DNA from: Pelagibacteraceae bacterium AG-404-N13
Lineage (GTDB): Bacteria; Pseudomonadota; Alphaproteobacteria; Pelagibacterales; Pelagibacteraceae
Direction: 5' to 3'
DNA: 64,000 bases
Assembly (NCBI GenBank): GCA_003216255.1
Contig: QCJD01000004.1
Coordinates: 1-64,000, forward strand
The notes under the pieces are model-generated. The model was not told the DNA's origin, did not search any database, and worked only from the letters and a program-made list of their open reading frames with translations. Within the stretch, counting starts at the first letter, position 1. Every line of letters starts with the position of its first letter. The translations under genes were made by a program, and so were the position numbers. This document shows positions 57,421-64,000 of the stretch, piece after piece.

Positions 57421-57998
57421 AAAAAATAATACTTACAACTTTGTTAATTGTGTTTTATTTTTTACCAGCAAAATTAAATGCTGAAATTAGACCAATTACT
57501 GAAGGTAATATCGACGCAAAAATAAAAATTGTTGTGTTTGAATCATTAACTTGTGGGCATTGTGCAAAATTTCATAAAGATGTTTATCCAGGATTAAAAG
57601 AAAATTTTATTGATAAAGGTCATATTTATATAGAGTTCAAAAATTTTCCTTTGGATATGGCTGCTATGAATGCATCAAAAATTGCACATTGCAGAAATGA
57701 TGGGAATTCTGAAATTCTTCACTATCTATTTGATAATCAAAGTGAATGGGCTAAAGGCAGTACGATTGAGGAATTAAATAAAAATTTGAAAAAATATATT
57801 GAAAAATCAAATTTCAACTTGAATATAGATTCATGTTTAAATAATAAAAAAGTTGAAGATCATATTCTAGAAGACCGAATCGAAGGTGCTAAAACTTTCA
57901 AAATACAAGGAACTCCTACATTGATTATTAATGGAGAAAAGTTCGATAATCCAACAAACTATAAAAAATTGAAAAAATTTTTAGAAAAACTGATATAA
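57417..57998 (+). CDS. DsbA family thiol:disulfide protein
   Basis: The 193-residue protein has a signal peptide (residues 1-22, ending LNAEIR) and a thioredoxin fold with an inserted helical domain. The active site is CGHC in ESLTCGHCAKFHKDVYP near residue 46, and TFKIQGTPTLIINGEKF near 162 has the cis-proline. A periplasmic oxidant or disulfide isomerase partner is likely. It starts inside the DUF721 stop (ATGA overlap) and precedes smc by eight bases. Confidence 0.87.
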   Translation: MKKIILTTLLIVFYFLPAKLNAEIRPITEGNIDAKIKIVVFESLTCGHCAKFHKDVYPGLKENFIDKGHIYIEFKNFPLDMAAMNASKIAHCRNDGNSEILHYLFDNQSEWAKGSTIEELNKNLKKYIEKSNFNLNIDSCLNNKKVEDHILEDRIEGAKTFKIQGTPTLIINGEKFDNPTNYKKLKKFLEKLI

Positions 57999-58006
57999 GT
58001 CAGTGA

Positions 58007-60580
58007 ATGGAGTTTAAAAAAATCCATTTAAATGGATTTAAATCATTTGCTGAAAAAACTAATTTTCTCATTGAAGAAGGTTTAACTGGAATAGTTGGTC
58101 CAAATGGGTGCGGTAAATCAAATATAGTTGAATCTCTAAGATGGTGCATGGGAGAGACTTCCGCAAAAAGTATGCGGGGCTCTGGAATGGAAGATGTTAT
58201 TTTTTCTGGAACTTCTAACAAACCATCAAAAAATATTGCCGAAGTATCTATTAATCTTTCTAATGAAAATAAAGATGGCCCACATCAATACAATGAATTA
58301 GATGAGATAGAAATTAGACGTAAGATAGAAAAAGATAAAGGATCTAAATTTTATATTAACAATAAAGAAGTAAGGGCTAAAGATGCTCAAATGTTTTTTG
58401 CCGATTTATCAACAGGAGCACATTCACCTTCAATTATCAGTCAAGGAAGAATAGGAGCTTTAGTGACGGCTAAACCCTCTGATAGAAGAGCAATATTAGA
58501 GGAGGCTGCGGGTATTGCTGGATTGCATGTTAGAAGACACGAGGCTGAATTAAGATTAGGAGCTGCAGAAAATAATTTAAAAAGAGCAGATGAATTAAGA
58601 AGGCAACAAGAAAAACAATTAGCAAGTTTACAAAAACAGGCAGAAGAAGCCGCAAAGTATAAGTCTATATCAGAAGAAATTCGTAAAGTTGAATCTGGTC
58701 TTTATTATTTAAAATTAAAAGAGATTGATCATGAAATAAAATTAGAAAATGAAATAAATGAAGAAGCAGATGATAAAGTTAAAGAATTCAATAATAAATT
58801 AGAAGAATTGGAAAAAGCAATTAAAGTTGAGTTAGAAAGAGTAACCCCAATCAGAGAAAAAAATATAGAAAACCTCTCAAAAATACAAAGATTAAATCTT
58901 GAACTTAAAGGAATTGATGAAGAAAGTGAAAGAATTACTGAGGAAATAGATACAATTAAAAATACCTTAAAAGTAATTGATGAAGATATAGATAGAGAAA
59001 AAAGTATAGTCATTGATGCAAACTCTAATGAAAAAAGACTTAAGGAGGAAAAAAATCAATTAATCGAAATAGATTCAAAATACTATGAAACTGAAAAGCT
59101 ATCCAACCAAGACCTAGATGAAGCAAAATCTAAGTTAAAAAGAGAACAAGACAGAATGGATAACTTACTAGAAACTTTTAATATAGAGTTCTTACAAAAA
59201 AATATTGAAATAGTTAGTTCAATAAATGCTCAACTAGATAAAGCTAAAAGTTTAATTGCTGAAAATAAAGGTGATGAAGCAATATCAGCAATAGAAGAAT
59301 GCAAGAAAAATTTGTCTTTCATGAATATGAAAATTAAAGATGTAGAAAGTGACAATATAATTTCTAATGTAAAATCAAAGAACGAAATAATTAAAGAAAT
59401 GCAAGAAGGTTATGCTGAAACCTATGGCAAAAACCTAAATATAAAAAAAGAATCTGTTAAGAGAAATGAAAGGATAAAAATTATTGATCAAGAGATTGAT
59501 AGCTGGAAAAACTTATTAAATAATTCTGAAAAAATGTCTATTGAGCTTAATGAAAGGAAAAATAAACAGAATTTAAAATTAAACGAATTAGAAAAACAAC
59601 CACAGACACAAGCAGAAAAAAAAGGTCAAATATCAGAAAACTTAAGAATTTCAGAAAAAGAAAAAAATGAAAATGAAATTCTAATTGAAGAGATTGATTC
59701 AAAGATAGTTGATTTAAGAAATGAATTAAATAATACAAAAGAAAATTCAATTGAAATAAGAGAGAGAAAAGCAAGCTCAGGGGCAACTATTGATGGATTA
59801 AACAAAAGAAGAAATGACTTGCTAGATAGAGTTATGTCAGAACTTAATTTAAAAGAAGATAGTTTACTTGAATTTTCTAATCTTGAAAAAGAAGAAGAAT
59901 TTCCAGACACAGTAACTCAAGAAGAGCTATTAGATAAAAAGAAGAGAGAAAGAGAAAAGTTAGGTTCGGTAAATTTAATTGCAGATGAAGAAACTTCAAA
60001 ATATGAAGACGAAATAAAAAAAATGGAAAAGGACAGACAGGATCTTGTAACCGCTATAATTAAGCTCAAAGAGAGTATTACTGAATTAAATCAGAAAGGT
60101 AGAGAAAGGCTGTTAGAAGCATTTGAAAAAGTAAATAGAAAATTTAATGAGGTATATACAAAACTATTCAATGGGGGAAATGCAAAACTAGAATTGGTTG
60201 ACTCTGATGATCCATTGGATGCAGGTTTAGAAATGCTAGTTAGTCCTCCAGGAAAAAGGCTTCAATCAATAACACTTCTCTCTGGTGGTGAACAAGCTTT
60301 AACAGCTCTATCTTTAATTTTTGCAGTTTTTTTAACTAACCCCTCTCCTATATGTGTTTTAGATGAAGTTGACGCCCCACTGGATGATGCTAACGTAACA
60401 AGATTTTGCAACCTTTTGTCTGAGTTAACTAAAATTACTTCAACTAGATTTATTATCGTAACTCACCATGCCTTAACGATGTCAAAAATGAATAGATTGT
60501 ATGGGGTAACGATGCCTGAAAAAGGAATTAGTCAATTGGTAGCTGTAGATCTCCAAAAAGCTGAGAGTATGGTTGCATAA
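58007..60580 (+). CDS. smc: Chromosome segregation ATPase SMC, unusually short
   Basis: SMC condenses and resolves the chromosome. The 857-residue protein has both ATPase halves: Walker A GPNGCGKSN at 31-39, QGRIGALVTAKPSDRRAILEEAAGI near 146, signature LLSGGEQAL at 757-765 and Walker B ICVLDEVDAP at 782-791. Between residues about 180 and 690 the sequence is charged, heptad-like and nearly free of glycine, i.e. coiled coil. No block resembling the glycine-rich hinge domain of about 150-200 residues is visible; the only interruption is a short AENKGDEAIS turn near 418-427. Ordinary bacterial SMC proteins have about 1150-1200 residues. Confidence 0.93.
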   Translation: MEFKKIHLNGFKSFAEKTNFLIEEGLTGIVGPNGCGKSNIVESLRWCMGETSAKSMRGSGMEDVIFSGTSNKPSKNIAEVSINLSNENKDGPHQYNELDEIEIRRKIEKDKGSKFYINNKEVRAKDAQMFFADLSTGAHSPSIISQGRIGALVTAKPSDRRAILEEAAGIAGLHVRRHEAELRLGAAENNLKRADELRRQQEKQLASLQKQAEEAAKYKSISEEIRKVESGLYYLKLKEIDHEIKLENEINEEADDKVKEFNNKLEELEKAIKVELERVTPIREKNIENLSKIQRLNLELKGIDEESERITEEIDTIKNTLKVIDEDIDREKSIVIDANSNEKRLKEEKNQLIEIDSKYYETEKLSNQDLDEAKSKLKREQDRMDNLLETFNIEFLQKNIEIVSSINAQLDKAKSLIAENKGDEAISAIEECKKNLSFMNMKIKDVESDNIISNVKSKNEIIKEMQEGYAETYGKNLNIKKESVKRNERIKIIDQEIDSWKNLLNNSEKMSIELNERKNKQNLKLNELEKQPQTQAEKKGQISENLRISEKEKNENEILIEEIDSKIVDLRNELNNTKENSIEIRERKASSGATIDGLNKRRNDLLDRVMSELNLKEDSLLEFSNLEKEEEFPDTVTQEELLDKKKREREKLGSVNLIADEETSKYEDEIKKMEKDRQDLVTAIIKLKESITELNQKGRERLLEAFEKVNRKFNEVYTKLFNGGNAKLELVDSDDPLDAGLEMLVSPPGKRLQSITLLSGGEQALTALSLIFAVFLTNPSPICVLDEVDAPLDDANVTRFCNLLSELTKITSTRFIIVTHHALTMSKMNRLYGVTMPEKGISQLVAVDLQKAESMVA

Positions 60581-60586
60581 AAGTCA

Positions 60587-60862
60587 ATGCCTGATGATCA
60601 GTTTAAAACTCGCTTAAAAATTGCAAAAAATAAAATAAAAGCTAAGAAATCGTCAAAAAATGATGAATCTTCCTCTGGAATTGGCGTGGCATTTAAAATG
60701 AGTACAGAATTAGTCTCTGCTGTGGCAGTTGGGACAATTATTGGGTTTATTTTAGACAATTGGTTTGGTACTAAGCCATGGTTAATTTTAATATTTTTTT
60801 TTGTAGGTGTGATCGCAGGGATTATGAACGTGGTTAAATCTGCTAAAAAGATGCAAAAATAG
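60587..60862 (+). CDS. atpI: ATP synthase F0 assembly protein AtpI
   Basis: A 91-residue protein with a charged N-terminal third rich in lysine and two hydrophobic segments (VSAVAVGTIIGFILDNWFG and WLILIFFFVGVIAGIMNV). This matches the AtpI/ATPase gene 1 family, thought to help c-ring assembly or magnesium uptake. It is the first gene of the F0 operon, before atpB by 12 bases. Confidence 0.88.
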   Translation: MPDDQFKTRLKIAKNKIKAKKSSKNDESSSGIGVAFKMSTELVSAVAVGTIIGFILDNWFGTKPWLILIFFFVGVIAGIMNVVKSAKKMQK

Positions 60863-60874
60863 TAAAGAATTATA

Positions 60875-61609
60875 ATGGCAGCAAATCCGATGTACCAATT
60901 CAATGTTTACAGAATTGGACCAGAAATTAAATTAGGATCAGTAGATATTTCTTTCACAAACGCAAGTCTATTTATGGTTATCAGTACTTTAGCGGTATTA
61001 ATTATTTTTAATTTGGGAGCTAAAAAAAAATCATTAATACCTGACAAAATTCAATTGTTGGCAGAACTCAGTTATTCCTTTGTATCGAAAATGATAAGTG
61101 ATACCGCCGGCTCTAAAGCGAAGCCTTATTTTTCATTTATATTTTCGTTATTCATGTTTGTACTATTCTGCAATATGTTTGGAATGATTCCTTATTCATT
61201 TACTGTAACAAGTCATATAATTGTTACATTTGCTTTAGCTGCATTTATATTTATTGGAGTGACAATTATCGGTTTTATTAAGCATGGACTTGGTTATTTA
61301 AAACTTTTTGTACCAAGCGGGGTTCCAATAGTTCTACTTCCGCTAATAGTAATAATTGAAATAATTTCATACCTTAGTAGACCGGTTAGTTTATCTGTAA
61401 GATTATTTGCAAATATGATGGCAGGTCACACAATGATGAAAGTGTTCGGAGGCTTTGTAATAAGTCTTGGAATTATTGGTGGATGGCTTCCACTAAGTTT
61501 TTCGGTTGCGCTAACTGGTTTGGAGATATTAGTTGCTTTTCTTCAAGCATATGTTTTTGCAATATTAACCTGCATCTACTTAAATGATGCATTAAATTTA
61601 CACCATTAA
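60875..61609 (+). CDS. atpB: ATP synthase F0 subunit a
   Basis: Proton channel subunit with about five or six membrane segments in 244 residues. The key arginine lies in RPVSLSVRLFANMMAGHTMMKVFGGF near 167-180, and later ALTGLEILVAFLQAYVFAILTCIYLNDAL is the conserved final helix. It begins ATGGCAGC at 60875 and precedes atpE. Confidence 0.97.
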   Translation: MAANPMYQFNVYRIGPEIKLGSVDISFTNASLFMVISTLAVLIIFNLGAKKKSLIPDKIQLLAELSYSFVSKMISDTAGSKAKPYFSFIFSLFMFVLFCNMFGMIPYSFTVTSHIIVTFALAAFIFIGVTIIGFIKHGLGYLKLFVPSGVPIVLLPLIVIIEIISYLSRPVSLSVRLFANMMAGHTMMKVFGGFVISLGIIGGWLPLSFSVALTGLEILVAFLQAYVFAILTCIYLNDALNLHH

Positions 61610-61618
61610 CAATACAAA

Positions 61619-61624
61619 AGGAGG
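61619..61624 (+). promoter_or_regulatory. Consensus Shine-Dalgarno of atpE
   Basis: AGGAGG sits five bases before the atpE ATG at 61630, within AAAAGGAGG. It is the best ribosome binding site I noticed in the window and fits the need for many c subunits per complex. Confidence 0.8.
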
Positions 61625-61629
61625 AAATA

Positions 61630-61857
61630 ATGGAATTAGAAGCAGCAAAAATGATAGGAGCAGGACTTGCGGCAATAGCTTTGGCAGGTGCTGGTGTTGG
61701 AATTGGTATTATCTTTGGAAACTACCTTTCTGGCGCTATGAGAAATCCTTCAGCAGCTCAAAAACAATTCCCTAACTTATTATTAGGATTTGCTTTAGCT
61801 GAAGCTACTGGATTATTCGGATTAGTAGTTGCATTGATTATTTTATTTGCATTTTAG
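61630..61857 (+). CDS. atpE: ATP synthase F0 subunit c
   Basis: A 75-residue hairpin of two membrane helices. The polar loop is RNPSAAQKQ near residue 38, and the ion-binding glutamate lies in LGFALAEATGLFGLVVAL near 58. The residues around the glutamate do not show the full sodium-binding set, so proton coupling is likely. A strong Shine-Dalgarno precedes the gene. Confidence 0.97.
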   Translation: MELEAAKMIGAGLAAIALAGAGVGIGIIFGNYLSGAMRNPSAAQKQFPNLLLGFALAEATGLFGLVVALIILFAF

Positions 61858-61860
61858 TTA

Positions 61861-62451
61861 ATGTTTAAAAAAATAATTTTTCAAATATTTACTTTATACT
61901 TTGTGCTAGTTACATCTGCACAAAGTGGTGAGAGTGGAGGCATGCCTCAATTAAACCCTGAATTTTGGGTTTCCCAAATATTTTGGCTAGTTTTAACATT
62001 TGGTCTTCTCTATATAATTTTATCAAAACTAATTTTGCCTAAAATTAGTAATAATTTAGAGTCTAGAAAATCACAAATTTTAGAAAATATAGAAACTGCA
62101 GAAAAACAGAGGGAAGAAAGTGAAAAACAACTTAAAGAATTTGAAAAAATTATTTTAGAAAGCAAACTTGAAGCAAAAAATTATTTTAATGAAGCTAGAC
62201 AAAAAATATTAGATGATATCAACAATAAAAGAAATGCATTAGATAAAGAGATTGATAATGAAGTAAATGCAGCTGAGCAAGAAATTATAAACTTAAAAAA
62301 TGCTTCAAGTGAAAAAATCAAAAATATAGCAATTGAGACTTCATCTGAGTTAATAAAGCAATTAATTGGTGAAGAAGCAAATAATAGCAGTATATCTGCG
62401 ATAGTGGAAGAACAGTCAAGAAAGATAGAGGAAAAACAAAATGGCGTTTGA
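61861..62451 (+). CDS. atpF': ATP synthase F0 subunit b'
   Basis: Peripheral stalk subunit of the alphaproteobacterial and plastid type. In 196 residues, an N-terminal hydrophobic leader (residues 3-22), GGMPQLNPEFWVSQIFWLV near 26, the membrane helix and a long charged coiled coil follow. The MPQLNPEFW block is the b' mark. It overlaps the b gene by 11 bases. Confidence 0.92.
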   Translation: MFKKIIFQIFTLYFVLVTSAQSGESGGMPQLNPEFWVSQIFWLVLTFGLLYIILSKLILPKISNNLESRKSQILENIETAEKQREESEKQLKEFEKIILESKLEAKNYFNEARQKILDDINNKRNALDKEIDNEVNAAEQEIINLKNASSEKIKNIAIETSSELIKQLIGEEANNSSISAIVEEQSRKIEEKQNGV

Positions 62452-62938
62452 TGCAACTTTTTGGGTAGCGGTATCCTTTGTTATATTTTTTGGAATTTTA
62501 GTTTATTTCAAGATTCCACAAAATGTTAATAACTTGCTTAGCAAAATGATCGTGGATATTAAAAATGAAATTGATGAAAGCGAAAAATTAAGAACAGAGT
62601 CAAAGAAACTTTTAGACGATGCTCAAAGTAAATTAAACTCAGTAAGCGTAGAAACAAAAAAAATATTAGATCAGGCAAAAAGTGATTCGGATAAACTTGT
62701 TATTGAAATGAATGATAAATTCCATAAATCTGCTGAAATAAAGAAAAATCTTTCAAAAACTAAAATCGTACAAATGAAAGAAGCAGCGATTAAAGAAATT
62801 AAAGATCTTTCAATTAAAATAGCTGTAAAATCTGTAAAAAAAATTATCACTACTTCTGTAGATAAATCAAAATTAGATAATTTATTTGAAAAAAATTTAA
62901 AAGAAACGAAATCTGAGCTAAAAAATATTAACTCATAA
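62441..62938 (+). CDS. atpF: ATP synthase F0 subunit b
   Basis: Second peripheral stalk subunit, 165 residues: an N-terminal membrane helix (FDATFWVAVSFVIFFGILVYFKIP) followed by a coiled coil (ESEKLRTESKKLLDDAQSKL, SVKKIITTSVDKSKL near the end). Presence of b' and b together, ended here without atpHAGDC, is the split ATP synthase arrangement of alphaproteobacteria; the F1 operon lies elsewhere. Confidence 0.93.
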   Translation: MAFDATFWVAVSFVIFFGILVYFKIPQNVNNLLSKMIVDIKNEIDESEKLRTESKKLLDDAQSKLNSVSVETKKILDQAKSDSDKLVIEMNDKFHKSAEIKKNLSKTKIVQMKEAAIKEIKDLSIKIAVKSVKKIITTSVDKSKLDNLFEKNLKETKSELKNINS

Positions 62939-62992
62939 ATTTTTAAAGATATATTCGTTACTTTTCTTCAAAATAATATAAAATCAAAAAAT

Positions 62993-64000
62993 ATGAATTC
63001 AGTAGTTATTGGATCAGGATTTGGAGGGATTGCAGCAGCGTTAAGATTAAAAGCTAAAAATCATAAAGTAACTCTAATTGAAAAACACAAAGATCTAGGA
63101 GGAAGAGCTAGAGTTTTTAGAAGAAATGGATTTACTTTTGATGGTGGTCCTACAGTTATAACTGCGCCTCATTTAATAAATGAACTTTTTCAGTTATTTA
63201 ATAAAAATCCTCAAGATTATATAAATTTAAAACCATTAAACACTTGGTATAGATTCGTGTTCGAGGATGGATCTAAATTTGATTATTCAGGTAATGAAGA
63301 AAAAATGAAAGATCAAATTAAAGAAATAAACTCAGATGATATTAATGGATATTTAAAATTAGTAAACTTTACAAAAAAAATTTTCGATAAAGGCTTTACT
63401 GAGCTCTCTGAAGTTCCATTTGATAATCCTTCTTTCATGATAAAACAAATTCCTGCTTTGCTAAATCTTAAAAGTTATAAGTCTGTTTATGCTCTAGTAT
63501 CATCTTATATTAAAAGTGAAAAACTAAGAAGATTATTAAGTATGCATCCACTATTAGTTGGAGGAAATCCTTTCACGACAACTTCAATTTATGGTTTGAT
63601 TTTATACTTAGAAAAGAAATGGGGAATTCATTATTCAATGGGAGGAACTGGGCAAATTATTAATGGTTTAGAAAAATTGATGGAAGAAGAGAATATCGAG
63701 ATAATAAGAGATAATGAAGTTCAAAATATTATTGTTACAAACAGCAAAATAAATGGTCTCAAACTAAAGAACGGAAAAGAAATTAAAGCTGATAATATTA
63801 TTTGTAATGCTGATCCACCAGCAGTTTATTCAAAATTAGTAAATTCAAAAAATACGAGTCCATTATTTAATTGGAAAATGAAAAGAATGGAATATTCCAT
63901 GGGATTATTTGTATATTATTTTGGTACCAAAAAAACTTATGAAACAATCGAGCACCATACAATAAAGTTTGGTGATAAATATAAAGAGCATTTAGATGAT
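62993..64000 (+). CDS. crtI: Phytoene desaturase CrtI family (partial, 3' end beyond window)
   Basis: FAD-dependent carotenoid desaturase; 336 residues are present and the frame is open to the edge. MNSVVIGSGFGGIAAALRLK is the dinucleotide loop, LIEKHKDLGGRARVFRRNGFTFDGGPTVIT near 27 is the CrtI hallmark, and GGNPFTTTSIYGLILYLEKKWGIHYSMGGTGQI near 182 is also typical. It starts 54 bases after atpF, with a weak TATAAA near 62979 as only promoter hint. In marine alphaproteobacteria carotenoids supply retinal for proteorhodopsin; that context is outside the window. Confidence 0.9.
   Translation, partial: MNSVVIGSGFGGIAAALRLKAKNHKVTLIEKHKDLGGRARVFRRNGFTFDGGPTVITAPHLINELFQLFNKNPQDYINLKPLNTWYRFVFEDGSKFDYSGNEEKMKDQIKEINSDDINGYLKLVNFTKKIFDKGFTELSEVPFDNPSFMIKQIPALLNLKSYKSVYALVSSYIKSEKLRRLLSMHPLLVGGNPFTTTSIYGLILYLEKKWGIHYSMGGTGQIINGLEKLMEEENIEIIRDNEVQNIIVTNSKINGLKLKNGKEIKADNIICNADPPAVYSKLVNSKNTSPLFNWKMKRMEYSMGLFVYYFGTKKTYETIEHHTIKFGDKYKEHLDD

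Noticed and set aside
59547..59910. Two long frames antisense to smc
   Set aside because: They are low-complexity Ser/Leu/Phe translations produced by the opposite strand of a coiled-coil gene rich in Glu and Lys; no start context or family match.
60598..60903. Frame antisense to atpI and the start of atpB
   Set aside because: Shadow of the well-supported atpI gene; no independent evidence.
1..64000. CRISPR arrays, insertion sequences, prophage or integrase genes
   Set aside because: No spaced direct repeats, transposase motifs or phage structural genes were seen; homopolymer A/T runs are base-composition effects.

Overview
The window is a dense, strongly AT-rich stretch of bacterial chromosome made almost wholly of housekeeping genes. 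Gene families and orders are alphaproteobacterial: split ATP synthase F0 operon with both b' and b subunits, carA/yqeY/dnaG/rpoD block, ilvE next to a MarR/OmpR/histidine-kinase trio, CcrM-type methyltransferase, petABC. Spacers are tiny, start and stop codons overlap repeatedly, and there are no insertion sequences, phage genes or CRISPR arrays. This fits a streamlined marine alphaproteobacterium of the SAR11/Pelagibacter type. The taxon is inferred from style and gene order, not from a database match.

Layout. 1-9613 (minus strand) is the division and cell wall cluster, transcribed mraZ > ftsZ > rsmH > ftsL > ftsI > murE-murF fusion > mraY > murD (cut by the window edge). It is driven by a near-consensus promoter overlaid by three MraZ boxes. 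9764-10119 is RNase P RNA. 10160-13377 holds a cell wall amidase, the lipid-transport genes mlaA and mlaC, a CIA30-like protein and a small membrane protein. 13468-17818 (minus) is yqeY > dnaG > rpoD followed at once by tRNA-Val and tRNA-Ile2. 17936-22331 is carAB. 22328-30439 mixes a 2OG-Fe oxygenase, an ELM1-like protein, trxB, a PsiE-like protein, an epimerase, an aminotransferase, uvrB and an SDR reductase. 30436-34384 has a secreted hydrolase, folB, uvrC and pgsA. 34381-37728 has ilvE and the MarR/OmpR/kinase regulators. 37706-43941 has a UbiK-like protein, lgt, a MidA-like methyltransferase, pgeF, prs, rplY, pth and ychF. 43918-46485 is petABC (minus). 46555-48333 is trmL, hemF, greA. 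48330-52230 (minus) is a TPR protein, ispE, tRNA-Gln and cca. 52241-54815 has a family-4 uracil-DNA glycosylase, a 44-residue ORF, rnhB and ccrM. 54812-60580 has a monooxygenase, mutY, a DUF721 protein, a DsbA-like protein and a short SMC protein. 60587-62938 is the ATP synthase F0 operon, and 62993 to the right edge is the start of crtI.

How it fits together: the genes cover septation and peptidoglycan synthesis, envelope lipid maintenance, transcription and replication initiation, pyrimidine/arginine precursor supply, DNA repair, respiration (bc1 complex and ATP synthase) and the start of a carotenoid pathway. I found no clearly new multi-gene system. The points most worth a second look are a tRNA-Val with an abnormal elbow whose first base is also the last base of the rpoD stop codon, an SMC protein too short to carry a hinge, ftsZ moved to the head of the division cluster under the MraZ-box promoter, a tRNA-Gln three bases upstream of the CCA-adding enzyme gene, and clustered GANTC sites before the GANTC methyltransferase gene.
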